DNA from: Gymnorhina tibicen
Lineage: Eukaryota; Chordata; Aves; Passeriformes; Artamidae
Length of the DNA stretch: 64,000 nt
Assembly: GCA_013399875.1 (NCBI GenBank)
Contig: VXAZ01008028.1
Coordinates: 584,650 to 648,649 of the forward strand
Direction of reading: 5' to 3'
Under the pieces are notes generated by a model that had not been told where the DNA came from, did not search any database, and saw nothing but the letters and a program-made list of their open reading frames with translations. The first letter of the stretch is position 1. Every line of letters begins with the position of its first letter. Below, piece after piece: positions 13,451 to 25,397 of this stretch. The translations under genes were made by a program, and so were the position numbers.

Positions 13451-13722
13451 ACAAACCTAGGACGAGAGGAAATGGCCTCAGGTTGTGCCAGGGGAGGTTT
13501 AGATTGGATATCGAGAAAAATCCTTCACTGAAAGGGTGGTCAAGCACCAGAACAGGCTGCCCAGGGCAGTGATGGAGTGCCCATGCCTGGAGGGATTTAA
13601 AAGCCGTGTGGATGTGGCACCTGGGGACGTGGGGCAGTGGTGGCCTTGGCAGTGCTGAGGGAACACTTGCACTCAATGATCCTAGAGGGTTTCCCAACTT
13701 AAACCATTTTATGATTCTATAA
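13451..13722 (+). mobile_element. CR1 LINE 3' fragment
   Basis: gagaggaaatggcctcaggt, gtgccaggggaggtttagat, cactgaaagggtggtcaag, gaacaggctgcccagggcag, then ttatgattctata at the 3' end. Sense orientation, 5'-truncated. Confidence 0.94.
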
Positions 13723-16475
13723 TGCTGGATAAAGAAAGGAGGATTCTCTTCCTATTCAACATAATAACTGCATGAAAATGTTTGAAGTTCCATTTCAGAT
13801 AGAAAAGTTCCATATTCCTTTCCTGATATGATTTGACTTTGTCTCCCAGCATGAACAGCCATCACCTAATCCATGCCAGGGAAGGCTGGGGCACAGTCCA
13901 GCCTCCCACACTCTCAGAAATACCACAGATTTGGGACTATTCTGACAGAAGGAGCTTACACAAAAATTGATTTCACTATTGGGAGAATAGTCCTGTTCAG
14001 GTAAAAAAAAAATTAAATAATATTGACCTAATATTGACCTTATTATACAACTGAATTGAGCTTGAATAATCAAAAAATAAACCCTTATAATTCATTTTCC
14101 CTTAGGTCTGTCTTGAAGGCGACTTCAGCCGAGTCCAGCTATGAAATAAAGAAATTGCTGGAGAATTCAGTGCAAATACTAAAAGAAGTGCAAAAGGTAT
14201 CAGGCATAAAGTGCTCCACCACCCACTTTTTCCCAAACTTGTTTGAAACATGCAAAGACATTCACCAACCCTCCAAAAGTAAAGCTGTGCTTCAAATGAA
14301 GCTGAAAAGATTAATAAATAATATATTTCCCATGGAAAACAGCACACCAGATTTAGGGTTCAAATACAATAAAACCAGCGTTCACCAAAAGTAAACAATA
14401 TCCAGTGAACTGGAAGGGTTGGAAATATGGTTGTATTTCTTAGGGTAATATAGAAATTAGTCCATTTTCCAAGCACGCTGCACAAGGGATTGGATTAGTC
14501 CCAAGTTCATGAGTAATAACATCAGCCAAGATTATTATGATTTCCAACTAAACTGCACGAAATAAATCTGGGATTTTATCTAATGACTTATTTATTTCAT
14601 AGGTATAGGCACTTAATTTTACTGAGTGATGCTATTATTTAAAAAAATGCAAAATCATTAATCAGTTATTTTTGTCTGCCTTATGACAGACTGTTGCTTG
14701 CTTTAAGATGCTGTAACTGGCATCTTAAATTTATTGGGAAAAAAACCCACAACAAATGCACTGCAACTCAGAACTGTCTCTTCCCAGCAAATCGAGAAGG
14801 ACAAAAATGTGTCATACTGAAGGAAAACAGAATCAGTCATGAACAATCTGCAGCAGGAACGCTCACCATTATTTGTGCTGTGGTTAAAACTCTGCAATAA
14901 TAAATAACAGCCCAAAAACATAGAGATCCTAAAAGGGACAACTGCTGCACGGCTCTGGTAATAAAGGCACAGCTGGAAAACAGCCACGCTGCTATTTAAA
15001 ATTCCTAGGCAAAACTAATGAAAAGAACCACAGACTGACATTAGAAAATTTAAATCTTAGCAAAAGAGCAAATCTCATCTTCAACAACTTGATACAGCTC
15101 CTTCATCTTTTCATCCGTGTGTACATATATGATTATTTTTTGGTGTTTTTCCAAAAACAACTGAGTGTATGGAGCTGGTTTATAGTTGGCATTTGTTTTT
15201 TTCTTTTCTCTTCTTATCATATGTAGCTTGTGTTCACAACCTATTTAATTAGCACTCAAAACCACCAGAAACAAAAAAATATCCCCCAACTCCTTATGGA
15301 CAACCTCCAAAAGTCTTATTTTTCAGCTATACATAAAGTATTGTGCAATTGCAGTTAAAACCTTCCTAAAAATGTAATTCTTTTTTGTCAGGAAAACCGC
15401 CCACAGTCTAACAAATAAAATTGTAATCCACTTGGTTACTATGCAGGAAGGTGAGAGTAATAGGCAGTAACCCTTGAGAATATGTTTTAGTTATATATTT
15501 CCTTATGAAAATGTCACAGAATCAAAACCTACACGATTTATAGTAAAAAAAAAAAAAGCCAGAGAACAAAATTAGCACTAAATATAATTACCTTATGCTT
15601 TTAGCTAATTGTGACACTAAAGCCAGACAAAAGAAACACATTTCAATTAGTAATTTCAACGCTGTGGGGAAAAGAAATTCGAGTAATTTTTTCCAGCACG
15701 TATTTCTTAGAAAATCTCAGTAATATCAAGTTAATAAAAGACATGACAGGCCCTACCTGCTACTCTTCCAACACGACAACAAGCACTGGGAACAGGGTAC
15801 CCCAGCAAGCTCCAATCCTCTCACATCTCTGACAGCCACACAAAGTTTTAATTAGTTTGCTAGTTCAGGGCTTCCTAGAATAAATGCAGTTCTGTCATTT
15901 CTAATGCATTCTCATGATCACTTAATGGATTTTCAGATTTTTTTTTTTTTTTTTGCCTTCAGCTCAGACAACTTTCTTGTCTTATAATTTCTTCTAAATC
16001 AATTCCTAGGTTATCCATATTTTCTCATCTGGAACACTAATGAGCTTGCCTAAAATTCACTTTTAATGCACCATTCTCTTCCCCGACTCACTCAGGTGTT
16101 CTTTTTCAAACCCACATCATATTTCTGTATTACTCTATGAAGTATCAGTAGAAACCAGTGGATGTGCCATCATCTGGAAATCTGTCAGTCATGGGCCTAT
16201 ACATACAGTGAGTTCAGAGTCTTAAGTTCACAGATACAAAGGACTAAATTAGCACATCTGGAGCCCTAAAACATGTGTACAACGATTTCCAATTTTTCCA
16301 ACATTGTCCAAAATCATACACAGCTTGGAGAATGAGGGTGCTCTGAATATTCAAATGTGAATGCCAAAATAAAACATTAATTTGTCCTGGTGGTGCTGGA
16401 AATCACATGATCGGGCAAATTTTGGCTGTAAGGGACTCAGGATTTCATCTGCTCCAAACTGCTGGTCAAAACTCC
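13723..16475. other. Intronic stretch with no assigned gene
   Basis: AT-rich DNA holding the candidate open segment at 14106-14196 and a 17-base poly-T run at 15938-15954. No recognised repeat family. Confidence 0.5.
14106..14196 (+). other. Candidate splice-flanked coiled-coil-like open segment (unassigned)
   Basis: Ninety-one bases lie between ttttcccttag and AAAAG|GTATCA on the plus strand. The open frame (SVLKATSAESSYEIKKLLEN, then SVQILKEVQK) has heptad-like spacing of hydrophobic residues. It is antisense to CTNNA2 and matches nothing I recognise. The frame stays open to 14394. Chance is a serious alternative. Confidence 0.12.
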
Positions 16476-16795
16476 TCTACAGCTCCCTGAAAGGAGACTG
16501 TGGCAAGGTGGGGATTGGCCTTTTCCCCCAGATAACCAGCAAGAGAATGAGAGGACATGGCCTTGAGCTGTGCCAGGGGAGATTCAGGTTGGACATCAGG
16601 AGGAATTTCTTCACTGAAAGGGAGGTCAGGTATTGGAACTGCCCAGGGAGGTGCTGGAGTCCCCATGCCTGGAGGTGTCTAAGGAAGGACTGGACGTGGC
16701 ACTCAGTGCTCTGGGCTGGTGACAAGGTGGGGATGGGTCACAGGTTGGACTCTATGATCTTGAAGGGCTTTTCCAACCTGAATTATTCTATGGAA
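16476..16795 (+). mobile_element. CR1 LINE 3' fragment
   Basis: ctacagctccctgaaaggag, ggcaaggtggggattggcct, cttgagctgtgccaggggag, catgcctggaggtgtctaag, ggttggactctatgatcttg and ttattctatgg at the end. Same subfamily as the copy split at 46166-46326. The 160-codon frame over it is an artefact. Confidence 0.94.
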
Positions 16796-18820
16796 GTAGG
16801 ACTGCCTTCAAAGGTTGCTCAGGAACTTTTGCAGCAAAGTTCTGCTCCATTTTGTGGCCATTAAATCTCTCTCTTTTATCCAGTGACCTATTTCAATGAC
16901 TTATGGAAGAACTTCCCATCTCTGTGATCTCCCTGTTGAGCGGCTCATTTGAATCCACAAGTGGACTTCAGAGCTCAACCCGAATGGGATTAAATACCTA
17001 TTTATTTACTTATTTATTTGCCAAGATAAAGTTTCAAATTAGATGTTCTCTCTCTCAGGAAGGAAATTGCTTTGAAACTTTTTAAGGAGATCCCAATCTT
17101 TGCCCGTGGAACGTGCACGTGGCGTCTTGTGGAGGCTGCCTCTGCACGGGCAGATTGCGATCGAAGCCCCAGCAGAGGTAAACAAGAGACTGCTCCTGAC
17201 TTGACCAGACTGCAAATGCAATTTCAGGCAGAAAAAAATAAAAAGTCTTTAAAACTGGGATGATCGTTAACTTATCTGAGAAAAACAGAAAGAGCAGCTG
17301 AATAACTTCAGCTAAAAATGCAACAGATAAACACAATCTGAAGGTAACACATTTTTCATCACTTGGAGCTTTCGTGATTATGTTTGTGTGGCTCATACAA
17401 AACACGTTTTAGTTAAACATACTCCACTGGAATCAAAGTAGAAGGAAGTAAGTAAAACTACTTATTTCCCTAATATAAGAAATTAAATTACATGTTCAGA
17501 AAGGGGCTTTTATTTATTCATATTACCTAGAAACCTATGAGAAGAATAAATCAGAATGGAAATATTCATAAAAGTTGAATAAAACAACAGCCTAACACTT
17601 CTCTACCCTCTCTTGACAGCACTTTATTTTCTCTACTCTCCTTGACACGCTGCTAAAATAGAAATACATTGTTCCTCATCAAAATACAATCTTGGGAACA
17701 TGAGTTTTTATCATTGAAGAAATCCACATCCTGGAGCTCAGCTTGTAATTTCTTGATTTACATTTGCTCAAGAGTGTTATCAAACAAAGGTGTAGCTGAG
17801 CCCAAAGTGAACCCAGCAGGTGGTGAAACCATGAAGCTACAACGGTACTTTCCCTTCTGGGCTGATGTTTCCTCTTCTCTGGGCAAAGCAGTGGAAAATA
17901 AAGCTAAAGGAAAACAGGAAATTCCCTCACAGAGGACCCAGTAACTTGGGTTTCGCATCAGATTTTGGTGCACAGCAAACTTCACTTCACTTGCTGTGCC
18001 AGCACCAGTACCAGAATAACAGAGAGCTGGTAACCTCATTTTCAGTCAGTTTCACAGTGAATTCAGGATTTTAGTCTGTCTTTCATATCAAGAACAAAAT
18101 TACCAAGGTTTATAGTAGAAGTTAATTACCATGTTATTACCAGCTATGTGGAATGAAAGAACTCTCTGCCTTGAATCTGTAAAGTTGTGTACACAGTTAG
18201 AGACTTTCATGTCCAGAATAATTTGTAGAGAAATAACGTATTTTTTTTTTTTTCAAAAGCAAAGAAAGACAACCAGATGTCATTTCTTTGGAAAGTGACT
18301 CACTGAAAGAGCAGAGGAACCATACAGAGACATCATTTTGAGGGAATTAAAGAAGTAGCTTTCCATTACCAACAGCAACTTGGAAATAGAAAGGCACCAG
18401 GCCTCTGCATACACTCTTAATGATGGCAGGACAAAATGAAACAGGTCTTAATAGTTTCTGTAATTTGGATGGTTGGTTTTGTTTTGTTTTTATTTTGAAC
18501 CTGTCTTTCATGGTGAAATACCAAACCAGGAGCATGTGCTCAGTCAGATCCCTATCTCAGACTGACTGTTTCGTAACTTTCTAAATTGCTTTATAAGACA
18601 GACATAAGTAAATAGTTGTTGCTACTGTATTCCTGCTCATATTTTGAGACTATAAATTATTTAGAACAAGAGCCTCTAAACGTGTTTGAACAGAGCTTTC
18701 CAACAGAGATCACGAACAAAAACTGCTCATGTTTTTATTATCAAACACTATTAAGATAATTACGTAAAAAGAGTAAATACAGCATCAGGCTGAAGGAAGA
18801 AAACAAAACAAACCAAAGAT
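16796..18820. other. Intronic stretch just downstream of the exon
   Basis: About 2 kb without CR1 or LTR sequence; a short (TTTA)n-like run lies at 16999-17019. No gene seen. Confidence 0.5.
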
Positions 18821-18829
18821 ACTTGCCTG
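18821..18829 (-). other. CTNNA2: GC-type 5' splice site of the CTNNA2 start exon
   Basis: After the last codon CAG (18829-18827) the minus strand continues GCAAGT (18826-18821). CAG|GCAAGT matches the consensus of the minor GC-AG class of U2 introns, which tolerates GC only when the other positions pair well with U1. There is no GT that would end the exon at the known Q34/V35 boundary. A base-call error turning GT into GC is the alternative. Confidence 0.78.
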
Positions 18830-18928
18830 GGTAACAAGTGGTTCCAATAGTCTCTCTACTGTGAGAGTCCTGATTTCCAAACTTTTGGGGTCCCATTTCA
18901 AAATGATAGGTGATGTTGCAGAAGTCAT
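18827..18928 (-). CDS. CTNNA2: CTNNA2 (alpha-N-catenin), first coding exon, residues 1-34
   Basis: Read on the minus strand from the ATG at 18928, this gives 34 codons starting MTSATSPIIL, then KWDPKSLEIR, TLTVERLLEP and LVTQ. This is the N-terminus of alpha-N-catenin as I know it from birds and mammals. Alpha-E-catenin (CTNNA1) shares the KWDPKSLEIR core but starts differently (MTAVHAGN), and CTNNA3 diverges more, so the paralogue call is secure. The protein links beta-catenin/cadherin complexes to actin in neurons; this exon encodes the segment just before the beta-catenin-binding and dimerisation region. The exon ends after a whole codon (phase 0), where the next exon should begin VTTLVN. 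That exon is not in the window. The start context has A at -3. There are no internal stops or frameshifts. The remaining roughly 920 residues lie beyond coordinate 1, and only recognition from memory, not a database search, supports identity. Confidence 0.96.
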
Positions 18929-18933
18929 ACTCC
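18929..18933 (-). other. CTNNA2: CTNNA2 5' UTR remnant in the start exon
   Basis: Five exonic bases (GGAGT) sit between the 3' splice site and the start codon. The rest of the 5' UTR must come from one or more upstream exons at higher coordinates, inside or beyond this window. None could be identified, because non-coding exons leave no protein signature. Confidence 0.8.
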
Positions 18934-18969
18934 CTGGAACAGATAATTCCACATCATGAGAATTATTAG
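18934..18969 (-). other. CTNNA2: 3' splice site and branch-point-like motif of the CTNNA2 start exon
   Basis: The minus strand reads ttatctgttccag immediately before the exon, with AG at 18935-18934. A CTAAT branch-point-like motif lies at 18969-18965, about 30 bases upstream. The pyrimidine tract is short and interrupted, so this is a moderate rather than strong acceptor. Confidence 0.8.
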
Positions 18970-19162
18970 TGCAATATCCACATACTGCATATCATTTATT
19001 TAAAGACTAAATATCAGTATCCACATATAAAATACTTCTCCATAATCTCACTAGTGTTCCTCTACTCCCAAGAACTCCTGAGTGCACCACTGCCACAATC
19101 AAATGGGTGCTTAGACTTTTATAATCAGAATTCTTTTTACTCCTGTACCTCCAACACCATAG

Positions 19163-19350
19163 CAGATGGATGTGTGCTGAAGGAACCACATCCCATGGAG
19201 GGAACAGGCAGGACCAGGTGTATCCTGAAGGACTCCATCCCTCAGAGAGAACCCAAACTGGAGCAGGGAAAAGCGTGAGGAAGGAGCAGGAGTGTTACAA
19301 ACTTACTATAACCCCCTTAATTCCCCTGCACCGCTTGGAGTGGGAGAGGC
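19163..19350 (+). mobile_element. Degenerate ERVL-type LTR fragment
   Basis: The order of cctgaaggactccatccctc, gaacccaaactggagcaggg, gaggaaggagcaggag, aacttactataaccccctta and cccctgcaccgcttggag parallels the central part of the solo LTR at 46327-47544 read in its sense direction (gatgaactgaccagaacccc, ctccctgtgct). It is diverged and truncated at both ends. It lies about 230 bases upstream of the CTNNA2 start exon, in the opposite orientation to the gene. Confidence 0.6.
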
Positions 19351-22300
19351 AAGGAAGCAGAATGCTCAGAAATGGAATAAAACAAATTCAACAACTCTGT
19401 TGAGACTGTTGAATCAAACTTCCCACATAGTATTCAGCATTTCTTAATTTTCCATCATGAAGAGTCGTACTTATTTAAAACCAAAGTGAGACCACTTTAG
19501 GCTTAAAAGCTTAAACAAAGCCCAAAATGAAGACAACAGCAAATTGCTGTCATTGCATTTGCCATTTCAGGTTTTCATGCAATTTTCTAGGGAGTTGACT
19601 CCATTTTTGAAATTCCACACACAGAAAAGTCCAGCTGCCAGGTTGTAAGAGACATCCAATGCACCGCATTGAGCTGGAAAGTGATTCTGGTGACAAGAAA
19701 AGCCATGTATAAACCAACTTGTCCACCAAACCCAAGAAGATGGAAAAATCTAAGGAAAAAAATGTTCATTTTAAATCACTGTAATTTAAATATTTCCCTT
19801 TATTTTAAAATTAAAATGAAAAATTAGAAGTCCCATATACCATGAGAACGCCTAAGAGGTAAAGACAAACCAGTAATATCATACTGGACATTGTGTGAGA
19901 TTCAAGTCAAGCCCCTCTGTATACAATATCCCAAAAGTTTTAAATTGTTTTCTCCGGAAAACAATTTTAGTATTTTTAACTTAGTAACTTCGGTATTTTA
20001 ATTTAGTATTTTTAACCAATAAACTGATTTCAGTAATGAAATTTTCAAATAAATAAATGAATGAATCACCACGGTAATTAAGGGAACGAAATGAAAAGAA
20101 ATTCAGCTATTGCCCCTTGAATCACAATCCACTTCATGAAGCACAGTTCAGTAAGGTACTTACTCAGGATTTAGCAGCATTATCCAGTATATACAAAATA
20201 AATTCTACTGCTCTGCTCAGGAGAATGTCCTGAGTAATCACTATTAATCAATACAAACAGGCTGGTGAGTCTCTGCAAATTTCATTCATAGGCTGCAAAA
20301 GATTCTCACTGGGTTCAAACACTTGCTCAAAAACAGAGCCATATCAGAGCTCCCTAATCAATGTATTTATAAATCACATACACAACCACCATTAGCCTCC
20401 TCTCACTTGCAAACATTTGGTAACAGAATTATCAGACAATATCTAGCGAGTGCTAAAATCACTATTATTCAGTTTCCACTCTTCCACAAAAGCTCATTAG
20501 GTTTCACGTTTTACAGTGCTGAAAACACCCAGGCATGATTAAAGAGAAGTGTGAGGCAATTTCTGGATGCTGTAAACATGGCTGATGTGGGAGCCATCAT
20601 TTTTCCAACAGACAATGTTCAATTGTCCTTCCGAGCCTGTTTCGCTTTATACAAAGTAGGCTGCCACTCCCGTTGGCCTCTGGAATTCAAAAAGTAAGTC
20701 TGAAGTACACAATTGTTCTAATTGGTTAATTAGGAGTTACTATGATCGTTTCAAATGTGTCCCGGAGTCTTTCTTTTTACTAAGCACACTTTTCCTCACG
20801 ATTAACATGAGTACTCAAACGTACACTTGTCATAATCCAAAAATAATTCCACAGTCCAGAGCCTACAAAAGCAAGTTAATTTCAGTGGATGGCAGTCATG
20901 CAGGTGATACTAAAAATAACCTGGAAGACCAGTTGTTGCAGCCAGAATGTGGACTCAGGTTTAACCTTTACTGAAAAATAAAAATCTTTCAGAACTCAAT
21001 GTGAAAGGGTGAGCAGGGCTTTCAGAAAGAAAAAGGCACATGCAAGAAAAAACCTTATTAAAAACTTATGACAGTTTTTCATTCGCAGTCAAATCTACAC
21101 CACAACAGCAAATAAGTATAAAAAAAAGTCTAATTAATGTATTTTTCTCAACATTCCTTCAGCTCCTGTCACAACAGCAATTTTAAATGACAAGACTAAA
21201 AAGAAGTTACCTGCCCAAGTGTTTATGTAAGAATATTTTTTCCTTACAATTTCTACACTGAACTTCCTACACCAAACAGGCGAACAGGGACTGCTCAGCT
21301 GGATAAAGGACAGGATTCTAAGAGTATTTTATGACTATTTGACCAAATATTCCCCAAAAGTAGCTTTAAGTACTCCACTGAAAGGAAATATAAGTTAATA
21401 GTGCTGTAATAACACTGCCATAGAAGTATACAGACATTGCAGTCCTAATCCTAAACTAGCTGCAGACCTTTTTCAAGAATTTATTTTAGGAATTCTATTG
21501 CTTAACTGTGCTTCTTCTTCCTTGAGCATGTGCCAAAATGCCTCTTGTTCTAAGCTTTTAGCTTTGCCTAAATACAGCAATACAGAAATGTCTCTATCCA
21601 GCTCAGTCATGTTCAGTGAGAGCATGTGTTTAGCCAGTTTGTCTTCAAAGCCTGTCTGTAAAGAAAATAAGTATTTACTTTAGCAAATACTAACCAGTGT
21701 TTACTTGAACAAGTGGAACAAGTGGAGCCAAAACCCACATCAGGAGAATTCTCCATTACGTAACAGTCCCCAAAAGTCTAACCCCACACCACCCTTACCA
21801 CCAGCCTTTTCACACAGCATAATTTTACTTTTTGGAACATCCTACGAACCCAAAATGTTCTGCATGTGGAATTGTTTGTCTGTCACACTACAACTCCCTG
21901 CTTTCCTCCACAACAGATCCGCTCTCCTTGTGACTCCCACAGAGGAGCTTTCTGAGGGTCAAAGCTGCTCACGAGTGACAGTGCAGCTCATTTCTGTGCT
22001 GCAACTCCAGTGCAAGAGTAAAAATATTTAAAATCTACAGAAGCAAAAGCAACATTTGCTGAAGCAAAGTGATCATTTTTTAGAAATATAAACACTGCCA
22101 GTCGTGGACAGGTCTCCAGCTGTTAGTCCAGCTCACATCTGCAATGCAGACATGAACGACAGATGGTAAACATTTCATCCTGAATAAAGTAAAAATCCTT
22201 TCTACCTGACTCATAGCAAAGCTGTAGGATTAATCAGCTGGCAAGAGTAGATTGGCAATGCTGGCAGCACAAGTCTGTACTTCCAACACTCTACTTGCTA

Positions 22301-23265
22301 CTGGAAGGCAAAAAATGGTATTGATTAGTGAAAGAAAGATGTCCAGCAAGGTAGAAAATCAGTAAAGGTGAGAGGAGTCAAAAGGCAAAACAGTAATAAT
22401 TTAGCCAATGTTTCCAAATAGTAAATTTAAAATACTAACTTTCTAATACTAGACTTTTAATACCTAATGCTCCAAGGCATTTATATGGAGTACCAGAGAA
22501 AATATGCTTTACAACTGATTCTCCCACACCAGTCACCACCCCGGATTGCAGTCCCTGTGTCCAGATCAATGGGGCACTTCCACACCTGCTTTAAACCCAC
22601 CTGATCTCCCAGGTCTGCTCTTCCTGCATGTTTCTACCCTTTTCCCTTGGTAACAGGGCTGGGAATTCCACCAGGAACAGAACCTGGCCGAACACTAACT
22701 AACCCTGCAGAAGGAAAACAAGTGCTCAGCTCCACACCTGGCTCTAAAGCCACGTTCATGGCAGCACAGGCAACAACCAAAGCTCTGAGAAGAGCAGCAG
22801 AGGTGGAGGACAGGGCAGCTTCTCCAGACACAAACCGGTTGAAGATGAGTTAAAAACTGAACAACACAGTCTGCATTTCCTTGGTTCGCATCTGAAGATT
22901 GAGAACCACGTCAAAACAAACACCTCTCTGCACGGAGACAGACTTCTGTGAGGAATACGGAATTCCTTCCAGCAGGATACACAATCTCCTGAGACAGACA
23001 GAAAAAAAAAATCTGACTGATTTCACAGACATTTATGTGCTTCACTGGGAGGTGGAAATCTAAACACATGAATGGTTATACCCGTGAGTCTGCCTACAGA
23101 GCATAACAGCATTTAGAGATGCACGAGCTGGCTCTGCAATAGCTCGTACAGGTACAGGGGAGGCTGGAGCACAGGACAAACCAGCTCAGACATCTGAAAT
23201 CCTACCAACACACACAGCCCTAGAGAGCCCATCCCCTGGCTGACCTGGCTGGCAGAGGGCTGCAG

Positions 23266-23313
23266 TGAGATATATAAATATACATATATATAAACCTGGT
23301 GGTATATATAGCC
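23266..23313. repeat. TA-rich dinucleotide run
   Basis: gatatataaatatacatata is followed by further TA steps and tatatatagcc. An imperfect (TA)n microsatellite. Confidence 0.8.
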
Positions 23314-25357
23314 AAGATTCTGTACCCTTATCTGCAGTATTGAGCAATGCAGTTGCACCTCTGCTCTGACCTGAGCAGCAGAAAGTGTAGCTGCAAGAGC
23401 TCTGATACTCAAGGGAGCCTGGTTTCCAGCACAATTCCCAAACCATTTGCCCATCTCTGTCTCCACTCACAAGAATACAAATAGAGACAGAGGGACAAAA
23501 AGCAGGAGCGTGTAACAATTGCAAGGAAAGGAAATAAAGGGGAAATGCTAAGAGGACAGAGACTTACAATAAGCAGTAGAAGTGCAACTAGAAAGGGACT
23601 AGAGAACATGCCTTTCTGCAGATAAAAAGCTCTTATCATTAGTCAATGACAGCCCAGTACAGCCTCCAGCAGATCTGGCTGAAACAATCAGAGTTCAAAC
23701 GGGCAGTTCCCATCACCTTCCTTAAAAAAGCAGAGAAAGGAGAAAGGAAAAAAATAATAAACAGAGCAGGATGGTTTGGAGGAGTATAAAGAATATCCAT
23801 CTCCACACTTAAACAACAACTTTGTGACGTACTTGTTTATTTTGTTTCATGAATGTGACTCTTCTCTCTTCTTTCCTAAAACTTAGGCGGGGAACAAACA
23901 AGCCAAACTAAGCCTTTAGGTTCCACTCCCAAGCTTAACCACGCAGAGAATTTTTAATTTGAGCTTTTCTAAGCTCTCAACTTCCTTTTGGATTCACAGC
24001 CCTCTCCCCTTCCGCTAACCCTCCACCTCCACAATGGGGTGAGATTCTGCTTTGGCCTCAACAAAACAGAAGTTCCTAGATGGAAGCAGCCCATGATGCA
24101 AAGTCAGATTTCTAACCAACAAACCACCAAGGAAGGAGGGGAAAGGGCTTTACAAGGGGAGGATTACCTTGGTAACAGAGCCAGTGGGACAGAGACCATG
24201 GTGAGCCCCAACACAGAAACTGGCAAGCTAAAAAAAGGCAATGATGGAGTGATTCACATTTTTCAGTCACATTATCCAGCTCAGTCTTGGAGGCAACAGC
24301 CTACACCAAGACCTGCCTCAGATGTGAGGGCAAACTGCCTTCAGAAATCAAAGAGGCCCTGAAAAACTCCCAGGGAAGGTGCAAACACCAGTGTAAGGGG
24401 CAGAGTAACAGAGAGGTTCCACCCACACCCACCCGCCCGACCTGCTGGGGCCTCTGCTCCAACTGCAAAGTGAGAACGTACCTCAAAATTCTGTGCGAAG
24501 CTCAACGGCATGCAGTGTTCAGATTGTTTTTATCTACTCTGTGGCTCAGAAAAACAACTCTACTTTAAGGGCTCACACACCTACAGCTGCAGTTTGAGCG
24601 CCTGTTTGGGCTCTCTCATCATTCAGCACTCAGGTGAAGTTTATTATTTAGAAGATCTGCACTCCTGGGGGATGTTCTATCCAATATCCAATTCTTAGAA
24701 CACCTGAATTTCTAATGATTGGTTCTCCATGAGGAGCCTGGTGATTTAGGGAGTGCTATCCCTAGGAAGGATGAAAGATAGGGTTGTTTGCATTTGTTTT
24801 CTTTAATAAATATTAGGAGCAGAACCACATGAAAAGTAATTTACTCCTATATGAGTAAGCAATCAAAGTGCTTGAAAGCTGCTTTAAATAGCCACACATT
24901 AAGTTCCTATATTCAAATCATTTCTCTTGCATTTTTTATACAAGCATGCTTTTTTTCCACTGAGTAACTTTAACAGTCAAGATAGGGGAGTTTCCCAAAA
25001 AGCTCAGTGAAATAGAAGATTTTAAGGAACCTGTACCACAAGGCAGCCCAGGCCTCAGCAAAGACTGTCCTGTCTCTTCCGTACAACCATAGATTTTCCC
25101 ACAAACCGCTCTGTATTCACACAGCTCCTCAACACCTCCTAATAAAAGTCCTCTCACAGCTCTGGACATGATCAAAGCCCCTGAGCTCAGTGCTGCTGGG
25201 AGGCTGGTTCATGTAGGGTCACGCTGCAAGCCCAGGAAAACCAAATCTTTTATCAGGTCCTCGGTGCAGATCCTACACTCTGCCTTCTCTCTCCATCACA
25301 TTTTCCCCCAAATGATGCAAACTTCTATATACAGCAAAGTCATATCTGTAGAAGAGA

Positions 25358-25397
25358 CTTAAATTACTGTACATATGCTTAAATTACTGTACATATG
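25358..25397. repeat. 20-base perfect tandem duplication
   Basis: cttaaattactgtacatatg occurs twice head to tail with no mismatch. Confidence 0.95.

Larger units (their letters stand above)
1..18826 (-). other. CTNNA2: CTNNA2 intron following the start exon (partial)
   Basis: No sequence resembling the next CTNNA2 exon (VTTLVN..., with its basic KKKGRSKKAH segment) was seen on the minus strand here. The intron is thus at least 18.8 kb and continues past coordinate 1. It holds CR1 copies, one LTR fragment, an A/C-rich tract and short tandem duplications, listed separately. The rest is AT-rich unique-looking DNA with no gene I can support. Confidence 0.75.

Noticed and set aside
16382..16864. 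160-codon open frame
   Set aside because: Mostly sense CR1 3' sequence, which is non-coding in the parent element.
1..18826. Search for the second CTNNA2 coding exon
   Set aside because: The expected VTTLVN and KKKGRSKKAH segments were not found on the minus strand, so the exon is taken to lie beyond the window.
19587..19749. Minus-strand hydrophobic open segment after a strong acceptor (tttttttccttag)
   Set aside because: No convincing donor before the stop, no phase partner identified, and T-rich DNA explains the hydrophobic translation.
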